From Ascidia mentula (taxonomy: Eukaryota; Chordata; Ascidiacea; Phlebobranchia; Ascidiidae): 64,000 bases of DNA. The stretch covers positions 2,175,001 to 2,239,000 of the forward strand of contig OX387199.1 in NCBI GenBank assembly GCA_947561715.1, written 5' to 3'. Made by a program: the position numbers and the translations under genes. The notes below the pieces were generated by a model. That model was given only the letters and a program-made list of their open reading frames with translations. It had not been told where the DNA came from and searched no databases. Shown one piece after another: positions 25,898 to 37,800 of the stretch. Numbering within the stretch: the first letter of the stretch is position 1; each line of letters begins with the position of its first letter.

Positions 25898-28800
25898 AGG
25901 GTTTGGCAGGTTCTGAAATCTCCCTTTGAAGTCGTAATCTGTCAATCCACGACTGACTAAAAGTTCATCTTGTATATTGTGAACACACTTGAGTAAGGTT
26001 TCTGCCGCATCACCATGTGTGTGATTGTATCTAACATTCAACTTCCTTATCTGGAAATAAAAGATGAAATTAAGAAATTAGTTCGGATAAATGTGACATT
26101 AAATGTTTAGAACAAATATAATTGCTGGTAAAATATTATGAAAAATCGACATATCGGGTCTCATCAGTGCAGCTATGGGTTAACCAGCCAGACATAGATT
26201 ATTCCATTTTGTGTGCAATACTGTCTGTAACTCACTGATCATTATTAGCTTTGCTTGTGCATACTTTTTTTTTACAAAAGCAGTGTTTTACAATTGCTTG
26301 TTTGTGTGATTGCGTTATCTTACTAAAAAACTTAAAAGTGTGTTTTGCGTTGGCACGTGCACCATAGTTTTCTTGCTTTTACTTTGGAAGATAATGCTTA
26401 AATATGGAGTCGAGTGGACGTGGAATCTCTGCTTGAACACCTGAATTCCATTAAAACGAGTATCGAGTTCACATTGGAACGTGAATACGTCAGGGTGATA
26501 TCATTTTTTGATGTTTCCATTTAAAGCGAGAACCGGGACCCTTCCGCACAACCGCATACTGGTAACTGACTCATTCCGACAGGTATCTCTCGTTTGGGTT
26601 CGCAAACCCCGTCGGCCACAAGCGTGCTGTAGTGCGTGCATTGTATACAAGAGCGGAAACCTTAGTTTCAGAGGAAGAGGCACAAAAACAGGAGGTTGGT
26701 AATGTGCAGAGTGTGCTTTTAGCAAATGGCCAAACTCGTTCCACTCAGTGGCGAAATTCCTCGCCTAAAGGTGACGAAGGGTGTGGTTGTGTTGTTATAT
26801 ATTTTGCAAGGCCTCCCTAGTGTTTGAACGCCTGCCTGTCAGACCGCGTGCTTTGGTTTCACATCTCAAAGATCGTACATGAGATGCGTTCGATGCTGGA
26901 GGTGTGACCGCATACCCTGTGCTGACTGCGACGGTGTATACATTGGCGAGACTGGCCGCGCCCGACAAACAACGTAAAAGAAACACAAACGCAACGTGGC
27001 CAACCGCGGTTACAGCGTTGTCGCAACTTGTGGCGGATACAGGTGAATTTGGAGAAACGACAGTTTTGGATAAAATAAAGATTATTTCAAACGGATGTTT
27101 ATCGAATAAATGTACCTGAATTGGCACTGAATGTTAAAAAGCAGACATTTTTTCCTTCAGTTTATCGGCACCTAGTGAACTTCCAAGGCATCGCAGATTA
27201 TAATGTTTTTAAATTACGCCATTTGCTTACATTCTGTTTGTTTTAAATTACGTCAATGAAAGTGTTGCAGCTTCTGCGATACACTAAATTTGTAAGTTTC
27301 GTGCACGAGCAATTGAAAGAGAAAAAATCTGGAACGTCATAGGCTTGACTCTGATTGTCCAGTGAGCTTGTGGAGATGTGTGGTTGTACGTTGATGCGCA
27401 TTTTCGGCTTGCTACTTCCCACCCCCAATTTATTATGTTTTTCGCGCTTTCTTATATTTTTCGTGTTGTTTACATTCACGCACTTTGTCATACAGAAGGT
27501 CGATTGCATGACGGCAAAACGTCGATTAAATAAATTTTACCGCAAAGTTCAAAAATTGATTAAATAATGCTTGAATATATTTCGAAAAAATTTTTTTTCA
27601 CTGAATACGACAAGACAAAATTCTTTGCAGACAAAGAATGTTTTTTTTCATATGAGTTTCCCAGCTAATAGAAATTGCTTGGTAGCGTGGGCCTCTTGTA
27701 CCCCTCTCTCTGTATACGACTATGCGTGTTGGTGTCATATGATGCAATATGGAAGGTGTCATCCCGAATTACACATGGCTCCAACTTAGTAACACGTTTG
27801 TGACTTTGGTCGCGGTTATATGCTTGGAATGCCACGAGACCCAATAAAATCAAATGGCTTATTAGAAGGAATAAACAAACTTATTTTTGAATTCGCCCTT
27901 TCAGGTTTTTTTATTGAGGGGAGTGTACAAATATGTTCAAAGAATATTCGTATTCGTATGTTGAGCTTTAGTATTACTGTTACTTGTGATCGAGCTTTAC
28001 AAACTACCAATGTCTCCGTCTGCCCTATTGTAACCGCGTTACGCTACCGAAAACTGAAACGCATCTTCAAACAGAGACCTTGTCACGCTTTTTGCATTGT
28101 AGGTGACGTCACTTTCAATCAAGTGCCAAACCACTTTCCGCTCAACAGATTTAAAATAAAATTTCTTTTTTTAAGAATTTGGTGCTGATTAGCGCAAGAG
28201 TAATAAAAATCGGTAGATATTTCAGAAAAAGCAAACAGCGTGAAAAGGCCGGTGTTTGAAGTTCTGATGAAATACTTCGGACTTTGAATACAACATTGTA
28301 ATTTGTGAGAAAATACTGCTAACAAATTTTCCATTAATACGATGTAACCTGTTGTAATACCAACCCAGACGAAGTTCGAATGATCGTGTTACAAGTTATC
28401 GTGAAATGGTAATCATTGGTGCGGAATGCTTTGGACTGTAAAACATTTTTTGATTCTGCCAGAATGACGATTGAAATTCAAACCAAGGTAGTGCAACCAG
28501 TACTTTTGTCTTACTTCGACTTTTTTTTTTTTTTTTTTAAACAGAATAAAGTTATGTGTGGTGAACGATTCCAGATTATCCAAATGTGTCGTGACCCTAA
28601 GAAGTTTGGAAACCACTGATCTAACATACAACTTACAGGTTTCTTAAGTTGTGATATGGAATTTGCAATCTTACAGATTCCACCACTTGTCATCTTACAA
28701 TAAGGCAGATACAGATTCTCAATCCACTGAATACATGAAGCAATAGCAGATGCACTTTCATCATCAACTGTGTTGTAATCAAGTTTCAACGACTTCATCT

Positions 28801-31800
28801 GAAACAAATGAAAAATTACTGGAATCAGTTTTACGTCGAACAATATCATTGTTATCAATTATGACGTCACAGAGGCAGAACAATCACTTGGTGAATTTAA
28901 TCGTTGAGCTCCGGTAGCTCAGTCAGTTAGAGAAAGAACCCGAATTACACATAACTCCAACTTAGTAACACGTTTGTGACTTTGGTCGCAGTTATATGCT
29001 TGCAGTGCCACGTGACCGAATAAAATCAAATGGTCTATCACAAGGAATAAACAAATTTATTGAAGATTTTCAATTGGCCCTTCTGGGGTTTAATAAAGGG
29101 GAATGTACAAATATTGCGTAGGAATTTTACTATTTTGTTATACCGTGATTGTTTGCCTTCACTATTTCTTCAATAAAATACGGTTGCGACTGTGTTACGT
29201 CAACTAAACTGAAACGCTATTTTGCGGTGGTGCGTGCGCCATACTTTTATTTGCTACCCATACTAACAAAGTTTTTTCAATATTATCTAACCTGTTATAA
29301 TATAAACCCAGAAGAAATTTAAATGTTCGTGCAAAAAGGTCATGTGAAATGGTAATCATTAGTGCGGAACGCTTTTGCCGATAAAACATTTTTCGATTCG
29401 ACCAAAAATGATGACAGATTTCAAACCAACGTAGTGTAACCAGTATTTTTGTTTTAATAAAACTTCTCCTTAAACATAATAAAGATAGGTTTGGCGAACG
29501 ATTCCAAATCATCCAAGTATGTCATGACCCTAAGACAGTGATTCCCAACCTTTTTGTGGTTGCGTACAACTTGGAGGTAAAACAATTTCGACGCGTACCA
29601 CCTAGTTGAGTGTTACAAAGTAACCTAGGGGATGAAGTAACAAACATTTTGAGATCACTTACGATTTTTTAAATTCGAAATATATCTGCAAATTACGGAA
29701 AGGTGCTCGCGTACCACCTGGAATGCCGTCGCGTACCACCGGTTGGGAAACACTGCCCTAAGAAGTTTGGAAACCACTGGTCTAACATACAACTTACTGG
29801 TTTCTCAAGTTGTGATATGGAATTTGCAATCTTACAGATTCCACCACTTGTCATCTTACAATACCCCAGAGACAGATCCTCGATCCACTGAATACATGAA
29901 GCAATAGCAGATGCACTTTCATCATCAACTGTGTTGTGATCAAGTTTCAACGACGTCATCTGAAACAAATGAAAAAATTGCTGGAATCAAGGTTTTTTGC
30001 CAACAATATCATTGTTATCATTTATGATGTCACAGAAGCAGAACAATCACTTGTTGAATTTAATCGTTGAGCTCCGGTAGCTCAGTCAGTTAGAGAAAGA
30101 ACCCGAATTACACATGGCTCCAACTTAGTAACGCGTTTGTGACTTTGGCCCCAGTATTACATTACCGAAATCGAAACGCATGTTTCACGGTTGTTCAACT
30201 GCTCAGATCTGAATTTTCATCAATGTTTTCATAAATTGGGACAAAAGAGCACAAGCTTGTGTAATTGTCAGTTGATTCTTAGATCAAATGTTTCCAGACC
30301 TCAAACACCGTTTCTCATGGTTTTCTTTAGTTTACAAAGTGCAAAATTTATCCTTGCAATGGCGTGTCATTACTGAACATGCTATTTAGTTTGGTTGAAA
30401 GGCTTATAAAGTTGCTGAGTAAAAGAGATGTGAAGTCATACCTTTTGTTTTACTGTGCCGACAACTTCTTGGATTGCAGAGTTACTGACATTTACCATAG
30501 TAAGTTCCAGTGTTGGAGGAAATAAATGTATGACACATGACAAAGCACAAGCTTCTTCATCACCATCCACTGTAAGCTGGTTTGGTACGAAATCAACCTG
30601 TATATGATAAACCAGGTTAGTTAAAACTATTTTAAATCATTTTTATTGGCAATTTAATCACCTGATAGCAATACAATGTACAACAAAAAGTTTCTTATTA
30701 TTGGATTAAAAATGTCTCATAAACTTCTTCAATACGCCTTTATAAAACAGTGCACCAGCATTTAAAACTTAAGGTTGTTAAATGTAAATAATGGCAAGTT
30801 TGGCTTGTATATGTTAAATATTTATTAGAATTCTGTAACTCATTCAACACGTTTTTTTTCAAACAACAATGCAAAGCCTTGTACCACATATACTTTTTAT
30901 TTGTGAAAACAAATACTTAGGAAATGATGAATATTTATTGCCATAAAAAAAAATTCTAAAAATGTTCAAACCTCGAATGCCTTTTGAATGTAGATTTCAA
31001 CAAGGGACCCAGGGTGCTCTAAACTCTAAAAGATAAACAGACAATGTTTTGTTGAATGCAAATTGAAATCTTGTGATCTGAATACACACAGCCACTACTT
31101 TGACCTGTAAGGTCTTATTAGTGCCACTAGGTGTGACCTATATACCAAAACAGTGGCCATCTGTATGCAGCTTACATATTTATAAAATTGGATCCATATT
31201 TGCTTAAATATATTATCTTAATTTGTGTGGAAGAAAATTGATTTGCGTGCACAGTATTTCTTAGAAGCAACAGGCTTTGGATCAATATAGTTTGTTGAAA
31301 GTGCTCCTAACATTTGGTTTCACGTACATGGCCAATACCAGTTTCTAAGATTTGGGTGTTACTGATATTTTATTCCTTCTTTACGTTGACACAATTGAAC
31401 AATTACCTGTAGTGCATAAGGAAACAGATCAATCTTCCCGCAAGATTTAATTCCATTCTCTGATACTCTAAACTTTGTTACAATCAGCTTGTTAACATGT
31501 GATGCTGCTTGATTTGAAAGCAATTGCAGAAGTGAATTTGAAACTTGATTTCCACTGATATCCAGAGTCTCCATCTATATTATTAATAATATCTTAGTTT
31601 CACAAAAAGAATGAACTGTGATGGTGATGTGTTTTTCATGTCTTTTTTATTATAGTTGGATGACTTTAAAATGTCTGTTTACCCAACCACAAAGTCACAG
31701 AAAAAACAAATGTTCACTAAAATCAGAAACATACATGATGTTGAGATTTTGATGGAAGCAGCAACAACTTTACACATTCTGGAGTCGGCAATCTGACAAC

Positions 31801-34800
31801 CAGCTGAATGTGAATATTACCAAAGTAAGTGCAAGGACCTGCGCAGTAGGGCGATCCTGCCGATCATGACATTGCATAAAATATTACTGTGTTGTCTGAT
31901 ATGGTGGTAGAGATCCCCTACGTATATGTGAATGTAGTTCCATTTTCAAACACATTGCCAAAATGTGCAGAGAGCAGAGACTTACCAAACTACCACATGT
32001 ATGTTTGTTTTTTTGAGATCCATTTCCATTTAGAGAAATTTCCCCCGAAATTTGGACCCCCCCAATTAGGGTTAACACTATGACATCATGATGGGACCAC
32101 ACCCCCAGTGATTATGAAACCTGGCCCCTTTGCATTTTGCCGCAAACCCTCTAACAACACTTTGCGGAAAATTAGGAACCATGGGCATAAACTTTATTCT
32201 ACTTCAGATATATCAAAATTCTCTCTGTCTGGTTTTCTTTCTCGTATTATAACTGGTCCACAAAAAATACATACCTTATGTTTTATTGCACCGACAACTT
32301 CTTGGATTGCAGAGTTGCTGACATTTTCGATGGTAAGTTCCAGTGCTGGAGGAAATAAATGTATGACACATGACAAAGCACAAGCTTCATCATCACAATC
32401 CACTGTTAGCTGGTTTGGGATGAAATCAACCTGCAAACAATCAAAGAGGTCTGGTGGAGTTTTGGGCAATTACCACTAGATAGGTAAATTGAACCAGTCA
32501 CAAAAAAGAACAACCTTATTCTTAAATATTAAAAAAATAAATACATTACAGTTTATTTAAAAATTTGGAAATAAAAATTTATCACATGAACTTTTTGTGG
32601 TGTAATTAAAATTATTTGTTTACAGCTAACGAACATTATAAGAAAAGATCAAATTAATGAACATTTTCGAAACTATAAAACAACAATCTTTCCAAACCTC
32701 AAATGTGGATTCAATATACTTTTTAACCAATATTTCTGGCTCCATTGAACCCTGAAAAATATTTATTTAGCACAGCATAAAAATGAATGTTGGACAGAGA
32801 AGCAACGATTTCTTTTAACCATCAAGACAACAAACATTTTTTATACTACATGCTTTTACTGACATGGTCATACTATAATCACGTAATTGTAGAATTGGAT
32901 TAATAAAATAAATTTTCATGAAAAAAATACTCACCTGGATTTTTTTGAGAAAAATATATTCCTAATAATTGTTGCACATTTTGTTTGATTGCAATGTCAC
33001 TTTACCTTTATTATATCTGGAAATACATCAACTTTTCCACAGGCTCCAATACCTTTCTCTGATAATTTGAACTTTGTTACAATCAGCTTTTTAAAATGGT
33101 TTAGCAGCAATTTTAGACAAGATATTGAAATTGGAAGTCCGCTGATATCAAGAGAGTCCACCTAATTAAAAAACAACAAACGTAAAAATTTAAATGAACA
33201 TATTTTTTGTAGTGCATAAGGAAATATTTTTTTTAACTTACTGGTTGATCAAGCTTGGATATAGTTGTTGCAAGTTGTGTCATTGAAGTACAGCTTACTT
33301 TGCAACCATTTAATGAGAGACTTTTTGTAACTTTTGCACATGAAGCTATTGCATTTGCACTTTCATCACCAACTGTGAAACCTCTCAGCACCAGTGACCG
33401 CAACTAGAATATTGTGGTTATAAAGTACATGTACACAGTAGTGTAGCACAAAAATATAATTTAGAACAAAACACAAGAAAGTAATAACTTTGTACATCAG
33501 TAGCAATTGCATTTATGACAAAATCAGATAACTTTGTTGTTTACAGGTTTAAACTTATGTTCAATATGACCATTCAATGTAGATAAAGAGCTAACATAAT
33601 GTATTATGAAATGCATTGTAATTGAGGTATTTCTTAGTAATAGTTAAAACTACAATATGATGTATCTCAAACCTACCTGAAAACTAGTTCACTTACTTTT
33701 GTCTGGTCAGTTGGTGTAAAATGTTTAGCAAATCTTTTAATAAATTCATCGACTGATTCTTCTTTCTGGGTATCAACTATTAACTGTCCCTTAATTCCTG
33801 AGCAAGTTTTGGCCAAATCCTTTATTACTTGAACAGTCACTTTATGACTGATTAAGAAGTCCTAGCAATAATAAAACAGAGTTTACTCATTTTTTAAGAT
33901 TATCTCAGATTTTGTTGCTTAAGATATTATCATACCTGAATATTGTGGCTTGTTTGATTTAACAAAACTTCAAAACTTCCATGATAAAACTTACAACTTT
34001 TTGACACTTGAATGTTATGAGACTTTTTTGTATCACTAAATACACAACCAATGCTGTAAGCATCAGTTGGAAGTATCTTTCCAGTTAAAGTAAATGTTTC
34101 TGGCAACAGATGAAGATTGTCTGTGTAAAATGTTGCATCATCAACTTCATGTAACCATGAGCAAATTTGCAAAAGTTTTTTTCCCTCAACTTCAGCATTT
34201 TGTAGTTGGTCATGGCAGAACTCCTTGAGTAGGTTTTTCTTTTCAGTCAATTCTTTACACTTTATGTCACTGAAACAAACTTTTGCAACTTCACTAACCT
34301 TGTCATTGCAAAGACCAAAAACAAACTTTGCAACAACTTCCCATCTGTTTGTTTTAAGTTCGGGAAGTATTTTGGAAAACTCGTCAACACTTGCAAAAAA
34401 GAAAAGGTAACAAGCAGCGAAATATTCCTGCCAAATCAAATGTGAGAAGTTGCTCATGATTGCTGAATCCAAAAACGTCATGTTCCAATTCTCTTCAGTG
34501 ACAAACGTGGCTAGAAGCCCCCTTAATTTCTTTGGCACAATTCCTACCTCTCCCAGGTCATCAGAAGTAAAAACAAGCTTCTGATTCTTAAATCCATTCC
34601 ATGCTAATCTAGCTATTTTGTTTAAATATTCTTCTTCCTTAATTTCTGTTTCTTTCCCCCTAATAAAGTCCTGCCTAAAATAGAACTTGAATCCATTTGC
34701 AAAAACATGAGTAACAGAGTGAAATCGACCGTCACCACCCTCTTTGAGACTTTTCCAGATGACGAAAGCAATAAAAATGCACTTTGCTGGAACGTAGCAA

Positions 34801-37800
34801 GAATATGAAAAGTTTGGATTGCCTTTTATTACATTCCACACATCAGCACCATTATCTCCACAAATCTGCTTGCAAAGATTTTTTTGGGATTTTTCATTAA
34901 GACCCATAACCTCAGCAACAAATAATGGTCGGTGTTTTGCATCAATTGAGAAAAAGTGCTTCTGTCGGGAAGTGAAAAGTTTTTTTGCATTTTGAAGCAA
35001 TTCACCCCTCAAAAGAGCATAAATATAAAGCAAAGGGTTGTTTTTTTCGTGAGCATCCACACTTTCATATTCTAAGTCCCAATCAGCTGCAGCTTCATCG
35101 AGGCCATCCATGGTAATTAACACATTATTGGAGTTTTTTAAAAAATTGTAAAACTGTTTTTCTTTGGTTTTTGAATCACTTATGATAGACTCACTCAAGG
35201 AATCAGATTTCAACGAATATTTAAGCAAAAACCTTACAAAGGTTGTGGCGGTTTTAAAGTTAATATTTTTCACAGAAATGTAGAAACAATATTGGGTTTT
35301 ATTAACATTCTCCATTCCACCATCCATTGCTTTTTCAGTTATTACTTTGGATAGTGTGGTTTTCCCAACCCCTGGTTGGCCAATTAATGCTGCAATGTTT
35401 GCAAATCGAGGCTGGTTTCTACCTTTTGCTGCTGTTTCGGCTCTTGCAAACAGTTCCTCAACTGATACTTTACTGTCGTGTTTTAAGTCTATTCTTTCAT
35501 AATCTTGACTCCTGTTGTAATGTCCATCTTCATCACTGTATTGTGGGATGACTGTTTTCTTTCTACGCTTGTTTGGAGGTTTATAACCAATGGGGTAAAC
35601 TGCTTTAGATGGTTGATCTGTTATGTCAAGTGGACAAACTTCAATTTGTTGTTGAGTTAAAGTTAGAAAACTCTTTGTTTGACAGTGATCTTTGGCTGCT
35701 TCAAGCAATAATTTTTCCATGCGACGTTGCTCTTCTGAAATAAAGTTAAACTTAAAGTTTGGCGATGGTAATAACAACAAAGTAGCTTGGCATTATGGTT
35801 GATGAGTTTGCTTTTATGGGATTTTTGAAGTTAGCTCAACCTCTTATTTAATTTTAATAAACAAATGAAGAAAATTTGATCCACAATTAAAAACATTTTC
35901 ATTTCAAATAACTTGATTGATTTGTATGTGAAACTGGAACTATTATTTGGATTGTTAAGAAACCTAACCCAGATCTTCCACAACGAAAGTTTAAAGGTGA
36001 AAGATAACACACAAAAACTTTGACACAAGTATTATTGCTGCATTTACAGTTTCTCTATAAATATAACATGTTAACAGAATTTGCACATGTTACATGTCTA
36101 AGAAAAATAAACTGACAAAATAAATGATAAACAAAAACATGGATTAACACACTAAATATTATTTCAAGGATAGCTTATTCAACTATCAGTTGATTTATAA
36201 ATAACTAAGCAACCAAAGAAAATATTCATTTTAAGCCATACAGCTATCAGGGAATTAGGACAGTTATTAACTGTTTATCAACACATTACAAACTTGTCAC
36301 AACAAAGTCTGGCCATTTTTCATACTACTTACCCTGGCTGAGATCACCAATTTTGTTGTCAATTGAAGTGTTCCCATAATTGTCTGCAATATTTAATGTA
36401 ACTTTATAAAACCCAAAACAGAGTTACTTCCTTACTTGTAACAAAATCTCGACCTGCTGTGTTAAATGTGTTTCCTGCTACAGTACTATCAGATATTTCT
36501 GTAAACAAAAATATTAGTAAAATTTTGAATAAGGACAAACTATTTGCATATTACCTGTTTTGTTAGAAGAAAGTTTTGAGTTGCCTTGTGTCTATAAGTG
36601 CATTTTTTTTCATTTCGAAAGCAGTCATACACAAATTTAAACTTACATTATTTTGAGTATCTTGGGCCTGGCCTCGACTTTGTACTGCTTTGTCTTCTTT
36701 TATAAACAATCCTTCATTTGATACTTTGTTGTCTTCCTTTACCGCAATTACCGCAGAATTCAGCCTTTTATTGGAATTGGAATTTCCATTTCCGCTGCTA
36801 TCTTCTGTCAAAAGCAAAAAAATAACTTCATCGAACTGTTTGCAAACCCTGTAGCAAAGTTTATATCATGACCTTTACACAGAAATCTGGGAATATTTTT
36901 TGAGATTCGTTTGCTTTGTTCATACCTGATTGTTGTGGAGTTTGCTGCCCAATGTCTGGTGGATGAGGATTTCTATCCGATAATCTTTGGGTATTATCAA
37001 CATATGCTGAGGAAGTAGATTCAATGCTTGGAATTCTATCAACTTGCATTGTTAAGGAACGTTGCTGGTTTCTAGAAAATGGAATGTAGAAACATATTTT
37101 TACCAAATACAACAGCAACTTACCTTGGACAAACACCCTGGTTGCCTACATTTGATTGCGTTCCATGATTATACGCACTTGTTTGACAAACAGATAAAAA
37201 ATCCGGATTCTGAGAAACTGTTGATTGTTGAAAATACCCCGATGATTGACGTTTGATATCAAGCTCACTGTGAGAATTATAACCTTGGAGAAGGATTGGA
37301 TTGCGGACATACCTCAAAGCAGATGTGTGAGATTGAGGTGGGACATTGCCATGTTGCGCAGAGGAAGGTGGAACTACTTGTTGCAAAACATCAACATAGT
37401 GAGGATTTGTTTCTTGCTGGAAACTGTTTTGAAAATTATGGAATAGTGGAAATCTTGAAGATTGGTTGAAGGAATGCAGAACATTGTTTGGGGGAACTGC
37501 TGAAGATTGCTGATACAATCGTTGATTTGGAACTTGGTAATTGTCAGGACCACTCAGGTAATTTATTGCACGCTGCAACAACATCAGAATATTGTCAAGT
37601 ATCAAAACATAACATGGTTGAAAGCATAATTCACTTTCTTGCATTTGGAAGTCTAAACCCGTAACCTAACATTTGTGAAAAAACATACACCACAAAATCA
37701 GCAATGCTCAATTGCATGGAATAAACCTCAATGTGAAATTAACACAGTCCTACATTTCTCCTAAAAATATGAAACTGTAGATGGATAAAAAGAGATAATA

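Larger units (their letters stand above)
17748..26945. repeat. Tandem duplication unit 2 (CSTF2 copy 2 to LRR flank)
   Basis: Partner of 4958-13475. It differs by scattered substitutions, small indels and unit-specific insertions, including hammerhead-bearing insertions near 19930 and 21090-21230. Confidence 0.85.
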
